Positions 7,457-16,459 of a stretch of 64,000 nucleotides of DNA are shown here, one piece after another. A program made the translations under genes and the position numbers. Numbering within the stretch: position 1 is the stretch's first letter; every line of letters starts with the position of its first letter. The notes under the pieces are model-generated. The model was not told the DNA's origin and made no database searches. It was given only the letters and a program-made list of their open reading frames with translations. The stretch spans positions 1 to 64,000 of the forward strand of contig NZ_VEGP01000003.1 of assembly GCF_007679495.1 (NCBI RefSeq), written 5' to 3'. Origin of the DNA: Paenibacillus sp. 32O-W. GTDB taxonomy: Bacteria > Bacillota > Bacilli > Paenibacillales > NBRC-103111.

Positions 7457-9007
7457 ATGGGCTCTTCAACGATCCTATGGGCCGTGATCTCACTCGTTGT
7501 TGGACTTCTTCTGGGAGCTGGGATTGGCTATTTTGTCCGCAAATCTCTCGCAGAAGCTAAGATTTCGAGTGCTGAACACGCTGCCCAACAGATCATGGAA
7601 AACGCCAGAAAAGATGCGGAAGCCCAGAAGAAAGAATCGATTCTGGAAGCCAAGGATGAAATTCATAAACTAAGGGCAGAAGCAGAGAAAGAAATTCGTG
7701 ACCGCAGAAACGAAACGTCTCGCCAGGAAAGACGATTACAGCAAAAAGAAGAATCGTTGGATAAAAAACTGGAATCTCTGGAGCGTAAAGAGGAACAGGT
7801 TGCCAACAAAGAAAAGCGGATCGAAGAAACGCAAGCACAAATTGATCAATTATATAGAGATCAAGTGACCGAGCTGGAGCGAATTTCCAACTTGACGATG
7901 GAAGAAGCCAGATCGATCATCCTATCTGGAGTAGAGCAGGAGGTTCGTCATGAAACTGCTCAACTGATTAAGGATATTGAGCTTCAGGCCAAAGAAGAAG
8001 GAGATAAGAGAGCCAGGGAAATCATTACGCTTGCGATTCAGCGTTGTGCGGCTGACCATGTAGCCGAAACGACCGTATCTGTCGTCTCTCTTCCGAACGA
8101 AGAGATGAAAGGCAGAATCATCGGGCGTGAAGGAAGGAACATCCGAGCTTTGGAGACGCTGACCGGAATCGACTTGATTATTGACGATACTCCGGAGGCG
8201 GTCATCTTGTCCGGATTCGATCCGATTCGCCGGGAGATTGCCCGGACGGCATTGGAGAAGCTGGTTGCAGATGGACGGATTCATCCGGCACGGATTGAAG
8301 AAATGGTTGAGAAGTCCCGCAAGGAAGTGGACGAACGCATCCGCGAGTACGGAGAACAGGCAACGTTCGAGACGGGAGTACATGGCCTGCATCCTGATTT
8401 GATCAAGATTTTGGGACGGTTAAAATTCAGAACAAGCTATGGACAGAATGTGCTGAAGCATTCTATGGAAGTAGCTTACCTGGCTGGTCTGATGGCAGGA
8501 GAATTGGGAGAAGATGTAACTTTGGCGAAGCGGGCCGGATTGCTTCATGATATCGGCAAGGCACTGGATCATGAGGTAGAAGGCTCCCATGTAGAGATTG
8601 GTGTGGAAATTGGTAAGAAGTACAAAGAGCATCCTGTCGTGATTAACAGCATAGCTTCCCACCATGGGGACTGCGAAGCGACATCAGTCATCGCGATGCT
8701 GGTTGGGGCGGCAGACGCTTTATCCGCGGCCCGACCGGGTGCAAGGAGAGAAACGCTCGAAACGTATATTAAACGTTTGGAGAAACTGGAGGAAATATCG
8801 GAATCGTTCGATGGGGTGGAGAAATCATACGCCATTCAAGCGGGCCGTGAAATCCGGGTTATGGTTCAGCCGGAGAACGTGGATGATACGGAAGCGTTCC
8901 GTCTGGCCAGAGACATTACGAAGAAAATCGAAAATGAGCTCGATTACCCGGGGCATATTAAAGTTACGGTCATTCGTGAAACGAGGGCCGTGGAATACGC
9001 CAAATAA
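7457..9007 (+). CDS. rny: Ribonuclease Y
   Basis: A 516-residue membrane-anchored endoribonuclease that starts mRNA decay. It has an N-terminal transmembrane helix (about 5-28), a long charged coiled coil (about 30-180), a KH domain ([20 protein letters not shown]), and an HD domain with [12 protein letters not shown] (H364, D365). ATG 7457 was chosen with GAGGAGGTGA just upstream; GTG 7448 overlaps that RBS. The length is normal. Its known partner RicA is encoded in this window at 15916, and ymdB follows directly, as in B. subtilis. Confidence 0.97.
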   Translation: MGSSTILWAVISLVVGLLLGAGIGYFVRKSLAEAKISSAEHAAQQIMENARKDAEAQKKESILEAKDEIHKLRAEAEKEIRDRRNETSRQERRLQQKEESLDKKLESLERKEEQVANKEKRIEETQAQIDQLYRDQVTELERISNLTMEEARSIILSGVEQEVRHETAQLIKDIELQAKEEGDKRAREIITLAIQRCAADHVAETTVSVVSLPNEEMKGRIIGREGRNIRALETLTGIDLIIDDTPEAVILSGFDPIRREIARTALEKLVADGRIHPARIEEMVEKSRKEVDERIREYGEQATFETGVHGLHPDLIKILGRLKFRTSYGQNVLKHSMEVAYLAGLMAGELGEDVTLAKRAGLLHDIGKALDHEVEGSHVEIGVEIGKKYKEHPVVINSIASHHGDCEATSVIAMLVGAADALSAARPGARRETLETYIKRLEKLEEISESFDGVEKSYAIQAGREIRVMVQPENVDDTEAFRLARDITKKIENELDYPGHIKVTVIRETRAVEYAK

Positions 9008-9016
9008 ATGGCAAAG

Positions 9017-9048
9017 GCAAAAAGTGGCTATATAAAGCCACTTTTTGC
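9017..9048. terminator. Palindromic terminator after rny
   Basis: GCAAAAAGTGGCT (9017-9029) pairs with AGCCACTTTTTGC (9036-9048). The T-rich right arm makes it a plausible terminator on the plus strand, with partial read-through into ymdB. Confidence 0.75.
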
Positions 9049-9080
9049 ATATTATTTTGGAGAATAGGGAGGAAAATATT

Positions 9081-9875
9081 ATCAAAGTCGTCTTTATTGG
9101 AGATATTGTCGGATCCGTAGGTCGTAAAGCTGTGAAAGAAATGATGCCCTATGTAAGAAAAAAATGGCGTCCTGACTTCATTATTGCCAATGGGGAGAAT
9201 GCGGCCGGCGGTAGGGGAATTACTAAACAGATAGCCCATGATTTGTTCGAGCAGGGCGTGCACGGAATTACGATGGGCAACCATACTTGGGATAACAAAG
9301 ACATCTTCGACTTTATCGATAATGAACCGCGATTGGTCAGACCGGCAAATTTTCCGGAAGGGACCCCGGGCAGAGGGACGGCCGTGCTGAAAGCGGACGG
9401 GAAAGAGCTGGCTATTATCAACCTGCAGGGGAGAACGTTCCTGCCTCCCTTGGACTGCCCTTTTCAGAAGGCCGATGAGCTGGTTAAGCAGGTGGCCAAG
9501 AAGACCAAGCATATTCTTGTCGATTTTCACGCTGAAGCGACCTCTGAGAAGATAGCGATGGGCTGGCATCTGGACGGCAAGGTATCGGCAGTTGTCGGCA
9601 CCCATACCCATGTACAGAGTCATGATGAACGGATATTGCCCCAAGGTACCGCATATGTCACCGATGTCGGCATGGTCGGCCCGCGGGACGGAATTCTCGG
9701 CATGGAACGAACGGCCGTGCTGCAAAAATTCAAGACACAGCTTCCGGTTCGATTTCAAGTGGATGAAGGGAAATGGCATTTCCACGCCGTATACCTGGAA
9801 ATAAATTCACAAACCGGGTTAGCCGACCGTATTGAGCTCATCCGCTACTATGAAGATCAGCTTTTGATGGAATAG
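9081..9875 (+). CDS. ymdB: YmdB-family metallophosphoesterase with ATC (or ATT) start
   Basis: A 264-residue calcineurin-like phosphoesterase, 2',3'-cAMP active in B. subtilis and linked there to biofilm and motility switching. Metal-site motifs are FIGDIVGSVG, GENAA, GNHTWD, DFHAEATSEK and GTHTHVQ. No ATG, GTG or TTG lies at a sensible distance from the RBS: AGGGAGG (9066-9072) is followed 8 nt later by ATC 9081 (ATT 9078 at 5 nt). Starting at ATC gives (M)KVVFIGD, which aligns with the family start and yields the family length. The TTG codons at 9045 and 9057 precede the RBS. Confidence 0.88.
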   Translation: MKVVFIGDIVGSVGRKAVKEMMPYVRKKWRPDFIIANGENAAGGRGITKQIAHDLFEQGVHGITMGNHTWDNKDIFDFIDNEPRLVRPANFPEGTPGRGTAVLKADGKELAIINLQGRTFLPPLDCPFQKADELVKQVAKKTKHILVDFHAEATSEKIAMGWHLDGKVSAVVGTHTHVQSHDERILPQGTAYVTDVGMVGPRDGILGMERTAVLQKFKTQLPVRFQVDEGKWHFHAVYLEINSQTGLADRIELIRYYEDQLLME

Positions 9876-9918
9876 TCAAACGATTCGATATAATTTGAAA
9901 ATTTAAACCTCCGATAGC

Positions 9919-9946
9919 AGGAATTTTTGACAGCATTCTCGAATAA
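9919..9946 (+). promoter_or_regulatory. Sigma-H-like promoter of spoVS
   Basis: AGGAATT (9919-9925) and GAATAA (9941-9946) with 15 bp between them resemble the SigH pattern. spoVS is SigH-dependent in B. subtilis, which supports this. Confidence 0.5.
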
Positions 9947-9991
9947 GATGGGTACTGGAATCAATCCATCATTCCTGAGGAGGTACTTTTC

Positions 9992-10252
9992 ATGGAAGTA
10001 TTAAAAGTTTCAGCAAAATCCAATCCAAATTCCGTCGCCGGAGCGCTGGCCGGAGTGCTTCGCGAACGCGGGGCTGCCGAGCTTCAAGCCATCGGTGCGG
10101 GAGCTTTGAACCAAGCCATCAAAGCCGTGGCTATCGCAAGAGGATTTGTTGCGCCGAGTGGAGTGGATTTGATTTGTATTCCAGCGTTTACCGATATTGT
10201 CATTGACGGCGAGGACCGGACGGCCATTAAGCTTATTGTCGAACCAAGGTGA
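9992..10252 (+). CDS. spoVS: Stage V sporulation protein S
   Basis: An 86-residue SpoVS/Alba-like protein, very highly conserved in spore formers: MEVLKVSAKSNPNSVAGALA at the start and IKLIVEPR at the end. SpoVS influences spore coat assembly and septation timing; the biochemical role is still unclear in the family. The Alba-like fold suggests nucleic-acid binding. GAGGAGGT precedes ATG 9992. It has its own SigH-like promoter and a terminator at 10292, so it is probably monocistronic. Confidence 0.97.
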   Translation: MEVLKVSAKSNPNSVAGALAGVLRERGAAELQAIGAGALNQAIKAVAIARGFVAPSGVDLICIPAFTDIVIDGEDRTAIKLIVEPR

Positions 10253-10291
10253 ACCTGTGCTAACGGAAAGCGGCCATGCGATAAATTATTG

Positions 10292-10321
10292 CCTGTTTAC
10301 TTACGGTAGACAGGTTTTTTG
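10292..10321 (+). terminator. Terminator after spoVS
   Basis: CCTGTTTAC, loop TTAC, GGTAGACAGG, then TTTTTT. Confidence 0.8.
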
Positions 10322-10371
10322 TAGCTATTATTTTGGACATTCATTCTAAGAAAAGGGGAGGATGTCAGCGG

Positions 10372-11310
10372 ATGAGCATAATCGATACGCATTGCGACCT
10401 TCTATACAAAATGTTTTTGGATAGAAAGGTGCAATTTGCGGAAGGGAATGGAGACGCCGATGTTTCCTACACCAGGCTGGTTAAAGCGGGCGTCGTCCTT
10501 CAATGGTTTGCCATTTATTTGCCGGACAACCCTGCGTATTATTCGTTCGATCATGTATTGACCTGCATTGATTTGTTTCGCACCCGAATTGCCGCCTGCC
10601 CCCAGGTTGAATTTATCAAGAGCCGCCAAGATTTCGATAAATTGCTGAAAGATAAGCGGAAGCTGGGAGCCATGCTCACGCTGGAAGGGGTCGAAGGACT
10701 CGCCGCCAACATGGGCAACTTGCGAACGGCTTATGATTTGGGAGTGCGGAGCATAGGAATTACATGGAATCATGCCAATTGGGCGGCTGATGGAGTAGGG
10801 GAACCGCGGCAAGGAGGATTCACTGTCCGTGGCAAGCAATTCATTAACGAATGTGACCGTCTTGGAATCATTTTGGATGTTTCTCATCTGTCGGAGAAAG
10901 CTTTCTGGGAGCTTTGCGAACAGTCTTCCCGCCCGTTTATCGCTTCTCATTCCAACGCCTACCGTATATGCCCACATGTGCGTAACCTGAAGGATGATCA
11001 AATTCGGACAATCATTGAGAAGAACGGCAGAATAGGCATAACCTTCGTACCGGCCTTCGTTCGTGCAGAGCATCCCCAGATCAAGGATCTTCTTCTGCAT
11101 ATCGAGCATATTTGCTCATTGGGCGGGGAGAATTGCGTCGGCTTTGGCTCGGATTTCGACGGTACCGATCTTAAAATTCCCGGATTGGAGAATCCCGCGC
11201 ATTATTGTCAGCTGGTGGATGAACTTCATAAGCGGTACACGACCGAACAGGCGGAGCGGTTTCTGTCCGGAAATTGGAAAACCTATCTGCTCAAGAACCT
11301 GCCGGAATAG
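10372..11310 (+). CDS. Membrane dipeptidase, peptidase family M19
   Basis: A 312-residue zinc-dependent dipeptidase of the renal dipeptidase (M19) family. Metal ligands are in IDTHCDL near the start, LTLEGVEG in the middle, VSHLSEK, ASHSNA and FGSDFDG. Members hydrolyse L,D- or L,L-dipeptides; the exact substrate cannot be read here. ATG 10372 was taken with AGGGGAGG upstream (10354-10362) rather than the TTG at 10333, which precedes that RBS. Location between spoVS and korA is typical of paenibacilli. Confidence 0.93.
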   Translation: MSIIDTHCDLLYKMFLDRKVQFAEGNGDADVSYTRLVKAGVVLQWFAIYLPDNPAYYSFDHVLTCIDLFRTRIAACPQVEFIKSRQDFDKLLKDKRKLGAMLTLEGVEGLAANMGNLRTAYDLGVRSIGITWNHANWAADGVGEPRQGGFTVRGKQFINECDRLGIILDVSHLSEKAFWELCEQSSRPFIASHSNAYRICPHVRNLKDDQIRTIIEKNGRIGITFVPAFVRAEHPQIKDLLLHIEHICSLGGENCVGFGSDFDGTDLKIPGLENPAHYCQLVDELHKRYTTEQAERFLSGNWKTYLLKNLPE

Positions 11311-11611
11311 AGTAGAGAATGAAATATCGTTCTAATTTCGATATGCATTTGATCGAAAATAACTATTTAAAGCGTTGTTTGTCGCCCCTTGCTTTTTGGC
11401 AATTAAAGGCGTAAAATTGGGTGAGCGCATTATAATCTTTTTTGCCGACTTGTAAAGTTAAAATTATATTAACAGCGACCTTGCTCTGTTTAATGGCCAG
11501 AGAACGGCCGATCCGGAAAGGTTGGGACATCTTGAGAAACAGCATCATTAGGATGCTTTTTTTGTCATAATTTTGTGATGATACAGTGATGAGCTAAAAG
11601 GGGTGGACCTT
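11311..11611 (+). other. Intergenic region before korA
   Basis: About 300 bp without a supported gene. A TATAAT at 11431-11436 has no good -35. A terminator lies at 11541-11563. A 61-codon minus-strand frame lacks an RBS. Confidence 0.6.
11541..11563 (+). terminator. Terminator upstream of korA
   Basis: AGCATC, loop ATTA, GGATGCT, then TTTTTTT to 11563. It lies about 50 bp before korA, so it either ends an upstream transcript or acts as a korA attenuator. Confidence 0.7.
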
Positions 11612-13357
11612 GTGATTGATCAATTGTCTTGGAAGATTGGGGGACAACAAGGCGAAGGCGTGGAGAGCACGGACCGGATTTTCTCTACCGCATTGAACCG
11701 ACTAGGTTATTATTTGTACGGATACCGCCACTTTTCCTCACGGATTAAGGGCGGCCATACCAATAACAAGATTCGGATCAGCACGAAGCCGATTCGGGCT
11801 ATTTCGGATGATCTGGATATTCTGGTTGCCTTCGATCAGGAGAGTATTGATTTAAACGCTGCGGAGCTTCGCCCGAACGGGGTTGTGGTGGCTGACGCCA
11901 AATTCAACCCGGTTATCCCGGACGGAGTTTCTGCGCGTTTATTTGCCGTTCCGATAACGGCGATTGCTGAAGAGCTGGGAACCTCTCTGATGAAGAACAT
12001 GGTAGCCTCCGGCGCTTCCTGGGCTCTGCTGGGGCTTCCGCTAGACGTATTCAACAAAGCGGTTGAAGAAGAGTTTGGCCGTAAGGGAGCCGCGGTCGTA
12101 GAGAAGAACCTGGAAGCGGTCAAGCGTGGGGCCGACTTCATTCTGGATCAAGCCGGAGGTCCTCTGCCGGAATTTCAGCTAGCTCCGGCCGACGGCAAGC
12201 AGAAGCTGTTCATGATCGGCAACGATGCCATCGCTTTGGGCGCATTGGCGGCAGGCTGCCGATTTATGCCGGCTTATCCCATCACCCCCGCTTCCGAGAT
12301 TATGGAATATTTGATCAAGGCACTGCCTAAATTCGGCGGCACGGTCATCCAGACGGAGGATGAGATAGCTGCCGTATCGATGGCTATCGGAGCCAATTAC
12401 GGCGGAGTCCGCTCCATGACCGCTTCCGCAGGTCCCGGCTTGTCTCTCATGATGGAGGCGATCGGACTGGCCGGCATGACCGAGACGCCTGTTGTTATTG
12501 TGGATACTCAGCGCGGCGGTCCGTCCACGGGCTTGCCGACCAAGCAGGAGCAAAGCGATGTTAATGCGATGATCTACGGCACCCATGGGGAAATTCCGAA
12601 GATCGTCATCGCTCCCAGCACCGTTGAGGAATGCTTCTACGACATGATTCAGGCATTCAACCTGGCCGAGAAGTACCAGTGTCCGGTCATTGTCATGACC
12701 GATTTGCAGTTAAGCATGGGTAAGCAATCCGCAGAGCCTCTGGACTATAACCGGATAGTCATTGATCGCGGAAACCTGCTCCGGGATGTGCCGGAACGTG
12801 AAGACGGCACCCTATTCAAACGTTACGCTGTAACGGAGGATGGCATTTCTCCAAGGGTTCTGCCTGGAATCAAGAATGGAATTCACCATGTTACCGGTGT
12901 GGAGCATGATGAGGTAGGGCGTCCTTCGGAGAGCCCCGTCAACCGCAAGAAGATGATGGAGAAACGGATGGAAAAGCTGAAGCATATCAAGGTGGAGCAG
13001 CCGATTCATGTGGATGCGCCGCATGAAGATGCGGATATGCTGATCATCGGAATGGGCTCCACTGGAGGAACGATTGACGAAGCTCGCGGCAGACTTGCAT
13101 CCGAAGGGATCAAGAGCAATCATTTAACAGTCCGCTTGCTGCATCCGTTCCCGGTTGATGAGCTCAGACCACATATTGAGAAGGCAAGTAAAATCGTCGT
13201 CGTTGAAAATAACGCTACGGGGCAGCTTGCGTCGCTTATTAAGCTGCATTTTGGCTGCGCCGACAAAATTCATAACGTGTTGAAATATAATGGCAATCCG
13301 TTCCTTCCGTCGGAAATTCATAAAGAATGCAAGGGGCTGATCGCATGGCAACATTAA
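11612..13357 (+). CDS. korA: 2-oxoacid:acceptor oxidoreductase subunit alpha (gamma-alpha fusion)
   Basis: A 581-residue subunit of a CoA-dependent 2-oxoacid:ferredoxin oxidoreductase. The N-terminal gamma domain (about 1-185, with GGQQGEGVEST and RIKGGHTNNKIR) is fused to the alpha TPP-enzyme domain (from about 195: GNDAIALGALAAGCRFMPAY, then PITPASEIME). The fused form is typical of Bacillales KorA/YuiF-type enzymes that act on 2-oxoglutarate. GTG 11612 has AAGGGGTGG 5 nt upstream. It overlaps korB by 13 bp, so the pair is cotranslated. Substrate (2-oxoglutarate or pyruvate) is inferred, not seen. Confidence 0.93.
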   Translation: MIDQLSWKIGGQQGEGVESTDRIFSTALNRLGYYLYGYRHFSSRIKGGHTNNKIRISTKPIRAISDDLDILVAFDQESIDLNAAELRPNGVVVADAKFNPVIPDGVSARLFAVPITAIAEELGTSLMKNMVASGASWALLGLPLDVFNKAVEEEFGRKGAAVVEKNLEAVKRGADFILDQAGGPLPEFQLAPADGKQKLFMIGNDAIALGALAAGCRFMPAYPITPASEIMEYLIKALPKFGGTVIQTEDEIAAVSMAIGANYGGVRSMTASAGPGLSLMMEAIGLAGMTETPVVIVDTQRGGPSTGLPTKQEQSDVNAMIYGTHGEIPKIVIAPSTVEECFYDMIQAFNLAEKYQCPVIVMTDLQLSMGKQSAEPLDYNRIVIDRGNLLRDVPEREDGTLFKRYAVTEDGISPRVLPGIKNGIHHVTGVEHDEVGRPSESPVNRKKMMEKRMEKLKHIKVEQPIHVDAPHEDADMLIIGMGSTGGTIDEARGRLASEGIKSNHLTVRLLHPFPVDELRPHIEKASKIVVVENNATGQLASLIKLHFGCADKIHNVLKYNGNPFLPSEIHKECKGLIAWQH

Positions 13358-14211
13358 AAGATTTTCGAAATAACGTTAAGCCAAACTGGTGTCCCGGGTG
13401 CGGCGATTTCTCCGTACAAGCCTCTATTCAACGGGCTGCCGCCAATTTGGGGCTGGAGCCGGAGCAGCTGGCTATCGTATCCGGGATCGGATGCTCCGGC
13501 CGGATCTCCGGATATATTAACGCTTACGGATTCCATGGCACGCACGGAAGGGCGCTGCCGATCGCGCAAGGCTTGAAGATGGCCAACCGCGATCTGACCG
13601 TTGTGGCGGCGGGAGGAGACGGAGACGGATTTGCCATTGGCATGGGCCATACCATTCATGCCATTCGCCGCAACATCGATATCACTTATATCGTAATGGA
13701 CAACCAAATTTATGGCTTGACCAAGGGCCAGCCCTCCCCGCGCAGCGCGGAAGGCTTCAAGACGAAAGGTGCCCCTCATGGTGCTATCGAAATCGCGCTG
13801 GCTCCCTTGGAGTTGGCATTGGCCGCAGGTGCAACCTTCGTCGCTCAATCCTTCTCCAGCAACTTGAAGCAGTTGACATCATTAATCGAGCAGGCCATCA
13901 ATCATAAAGGATTCGCATTTCTGAACGTATTTAGCCCTTGTGTCACATTCAACAAAATCAATACCTACGATTGGTTCAAGCAAAATATTGTAGAGATTGA
14001 TGATATTCCGGATTATGATCCGTCCAACCGGGCGATGGCCATGATGAAGCTGATGGAAACGAACGGCATGCTTACGGGCCTGATCTATCAAGATACCAAC
14101 AAGAAGAGCTATGCCGATATGGTCACCGGATTCAAAGAGGAGCCGTTGGCGCATCAGGACCTCAAAATTAGCGAAGAAGACTTTGACAAGCTGCTGGCGG
14201 AATTCAAATAA
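13345..14211 (+). CDS. korB: 2-oxoacid:ferredoxin oxidoreductase subunit beta
   Basis: A 288-residue TPP-binding beta subunit. The N-terminal cluster-ligand Cys pair is seen in WCPGCGDF, and the TPP motif is GGDGDGFAIGMGH followed by VMDNQIYGLTKGQ. It works with KorA to decarboxylate a 2-oxoacid to acyl-CoA and reduce ferredoxin. ATG 13345 has AAGGGG about 9 nt upstream, inside the end of korA; the ATG at 13327 precedes it. A strong terminator follows at 14243. Confidence 0.94.
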   Translation: MATLKDFRNNVKPNWCPGCGDFSVQASIQRAAANLGLEPEQLAIVSGIGCSGRISGYINAYGFHGTHGRALPIAQGLKMANRDLTVVAAGGDGDGFAIGMGHTIHAIRRNIDITYIVMDNQIYGLTKGQPSPRSAEGFKTKGAPHGAIEIALAPLELALAAGATFVAQSFSSNLKQLTSLIEQAINHKGFAFLNVFSPCVTFNKINTYDWFKQNIVEIDDIPDYDPSNRAMAMMKLMETNGMLTGLIYQDTNKKSYADMVTGFKEEPLAHQDLKISEEDFDKLLAEFK

Positions 14212-14242
14212 TTTTACGGATAATTTATTTACAAGGTTACCG

Positions 14243-14279
14243 GGCTCATGATTTGGCTTGCCGATCATGAGCCTTTTTT
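14243..14279 (+). terminator. Terminator after korB
   Basis: GGCTCATGAT (14243-14252) pairs with ATCATGAGCC (14264-14273), followed by TTTTTT. Confidence 0.9.
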
Positions 14280-14322
14280 AGCATTCCGATGTCACGGCTT
14301 TGGCAAAAAATTTGTTCCTTTT

Positions 14323-14352
14323 TTGTCTTCGTATACGGTACAATGGTATAAT
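14323..14352 (+). promoter_or_regulatory. miaB-ricA promoter
   Basis: TTGTCT (14323-14328), an 18-bp spacer, and a perfect TATAAT (14347-14352). Confidence 0.6.
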
Positions 14353-14390
14353 GGATTGGATAAGATTTTGATGAGAGGAAGAGCTGTATA

Positions 14391-15875
14391 ATGAATAACC
14401 AGCCGAAGGCAACCGAGAAGGATTATTCCATATACTTTCAGCCCCCCTCTTTGAAGGAAGCCAAGAAACGCGGGAAGGAAGAAGTCAAGGTTCACTATGA
14501 TTTCTCCATTCCGGAATCGTTGAAGGGCTTCGGGGAAGGCAAGTTTTATATGATCCGTACTTACGGATGTCAGATGAACGAGCATGACACTGAAACGATG
14601 AAGGGAATGCTCGATCTGATGGGCTTTCAGTCTACGGAGGATAAGCTGGAGGCGGACGTTATTCTGCTGAATACTTGTGCCATTCGCGAGAATGCCGAAG
14701 ACAAGGTATTCGGAGAATTGGGGCATCTGAAATCCTTGAAGGCGGAGAAGCCGTCGCTTATTCTTGGAGTCTGCGGATGTATGTCTCAGGAAGAAGCGGT
14801 TGTTAACCGGATCATGCAGAAGCATCCTTTCGTCGATATGATTTTCGGGACCCATAATATCCACCGTTTGCCAAACCTGCTGCAGGATGCAACCTTCAGT
14901 AAAGAAATGGTCGTGGAGGTATGGTCCAAGGAAGGGGATATCATCGAGAACCTTCCGAAGAGACGCGAAGGGGTCCGGGCTTGGGTTAACATTATGTATG
15001 GCTGTGACAAGTTCTGTACGTACTGTATCGTTCCATATACACGCGGTAAGGAACGGAGCCGCCGCCCGCAGGATGTGCTTGCCGAGGTTCGTGATCTGGC
15101 CCGGAAGGGATTCCAGGAGATCACTCTGCTTGGCCAGAATGTGAATGCCTACGGGAAGGATTTTGAGGATATCGAGTATTCATTCGGAGATCTAATGAAT
15201 GATATCCATAAGATCGATATTCCCAGAGTCCGTTTCACCACTTCCCATCCGCGGGATTTCGACGATCATCTGATTAAGGTGCTGAGCCAGAAGGGAAATC
15301 TAATGGAGCATATCCATTTGCCGGTTCAGTCGGGCAGCTCGCAAATTTTGAAGAAGATGAGCCGCAAGTATACACGGGAAGGCTATCTTGAGCTGGTCCG
15401 CAAAATAAGAGAAGCTATTCCGGACGTAGTTCTCACAACGGATATCATTGTCGGATTCCCGGGTGAAACAGATGAGCAATTTGAGGAAACAATGTCTCTG
15501 GTTAAAGAAGTAGGCTTTGATTCCGCATTTACGTTTATCTATTCCCCCAGGGATGGGACTCCGGCCGCAGCCATGAAGGATGACGTGCCTGAATCCGTGA
15601 AGAAAGAGCGGCTTTACCGTTTGAACGAGCTCATGACGGAGCTTAGCAAGAAGAGCAACGACAAGCTGTTGGGTCAAGTTGTAGAGGTGCTTGTCGAAGG
15701 AGAAAGCAAGACGAATCCGGATGTGCTCTCCGCCCGGACACGCACGAACAAGCTTGTGCATTTTGCCGGAACCCGGGATCTGATTGGGAAACGGGTTCAC
15801 GTTCGCGTGGTCGAAACACAGACATGGCTGGTTAAAGGGGAATTGGTGCCCGATTCCGTCCGCACCGCCATATAG
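14391..15875 (+). CDS. miaB: tRNA-2-methylthio-N6-dimethylallyladenosine synthase MiaB
   Basis: A 494-residue radical-SAM methylthiotransferase that converts i6A37 to ms2i6A37 in tRNA. It has a Bacillus-type N-terminal extension of about 60 residues, the UPF0004 domain ([22 protein letters not shown]), the radical-SAM motif GCDKFCTYC (C205, C209, C212), and a C-terminal TRAM domain. It parallels rimO in this window but differs in the N terminus and the tRNA-type signatures. A promoter lies at 14323. ricA follows after 40 bp, as ymcB-ymcA in B. subtilis. Confidence 0.96.
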   Translation: MNNQPKATEKDYSIYFQPPSLKEAKKRGKEEVKVHYDFSIPESLKGFGEGKFYMIRTYGCQMNEHDTETMKGMLDLMGFQSTEDKLEADVILLNTCAIRENAEDKVFGELGHLKSLKAEKPSLILGVCGCMSQEEAVVNRIMQKHPFVDMIFGTHNIHRLPNLLQDATFSKEMVVEVWSKEGDIIENLPKRREGVRAWVNIMYGCDKFCTYCIVPYTRGKERSRRPQDVLAEVRDLARKGFQEITLLGQNVNAYGKDFEDIEYSFGDLMNDIHKIDIPRVRFTTSHPRDFDDHLIKVLSQKGNLMEHIHLPVQSGSSQILKKMSRKYTREGYLELVRKIREAIPDVVLTTDIIVGFPGETDEQFEETMSLVKEVGFDSAFTFIYSPRDGTPAAAMKDDVPESVKKERLYRLNELMTELSKKSNDKLLGQVVEVLVEGESKTNPDVLSARTRTNKLVHFAGTRDLIGKRVHVRVVETQTWLVKGELVPDSVRTAI

Positions 15876-15915
15876 ATAATGTGCCTGCATTATTACGAAC
15901 AAGGGGATGAATTTG

Positions 15916-16368
15916 ATGAGCGGAAAGGCTCGTGTTCTTAAGAACGGGATGCATCAATACGATACTAAAGATTTGATTATACGGGATGATATTATGGAGA
16001 AGGCCAAAGAGCTGGCCGCATTGATCTCCACATCAACAGAGGTTCAATATTACAAAAAAGCAGAGATGCAAATCCGCAATAACGATCATGTGCAGAGCTT
16101 GATTAAACAAATCAAGAAAAAACAAAAAGAGGCCGTAGCCTTCGAAAAGACATTTCGCAACCCGGAAATGGTCAAGAAAATCGAAGGAGAAATCGAAGCA
16201 CTGCAAAATGAGCTTGATGGGATTCCTATCGTAAGTCAATTTCAACAAACTCAGCATGATATCAACTACCTGCTTCAAATGATTATGGGGGTCGTCAGAG
16301 ACACGGTATCCCAGAAAATTGAAGTGGAACAGGCGCAAGCGGAGGAGCCTGCTAACTGCAGTGATTAA
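15916..16368 (+). CDS. ricA: RicA (YmcA), YlbF/YmcA family
   Basis: A 150-residue helical protein of the YlbF/YmcA family. RicA forms a complex with RicF and RicT (the Y-complex) that stimulates RNase Y mRNA processing and affects competence, sporulation and biofilm. The family features here are DDIMEKAKELAALISTS and a long charged helical pair. A lone Cys lies near the C terminus. The RNase Y gene is at 7457. ATG 15916 has AAGGGG 9 nt upstream; ATG 15907 abuts that RBS. It ends in a terminator at 16392. Confidence 0.85.
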   Translation: MSGKARVLKNGMHQYDTKDLIIRDDIMEKAKELAALISTSTEVQYYKKAEMQIRNNDHVQSLIKQIKKKQKEAVAFEKTFRNPEMVKKIEGEIEALQNELDGIPIVSQFQQTQHDINYLLQMIMGVVRDTVSQKIEVEQAQAEEPANCSD

Positions 16369-16391
16369 GAAGAAGTTTCCGGATGAACCGG

Positions 16392-16437
16392 ACAGCACTT
16401 AAAGGAGGTTTGCCCTTCTCTTTAGGTGCTGTTTTCT
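16392..16437 (+). terminator. Terminator after ricA
   Basis: ACAGCAC (16392-16398) pairs with GTGCTGT (16426-16432), with inner pairing TTAAAG/CTTTA, followed by TTTTC. Confidence 0.75.
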
Positions 16438-16459
16438 ATTGTTGGAGAGGAGTGGAAGG

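Noticed and set aside
8970-9785. 271-codon minus-strand frame across ymdB
   Set aside because: Shadow of ymdB, with no family features; crosses the rny-ymdB terminator.
11363-11548. 61-codon minus-strand frame before korA
   Set aside because: No RBS, and its 5' end overlaps a plus-strand terminator; no recognised family.
16369-16459. Purine riboswitch before the NCS2 permease
   Set aside because: Only a simple terminator of ricA is present; no purine aptamer features were found.
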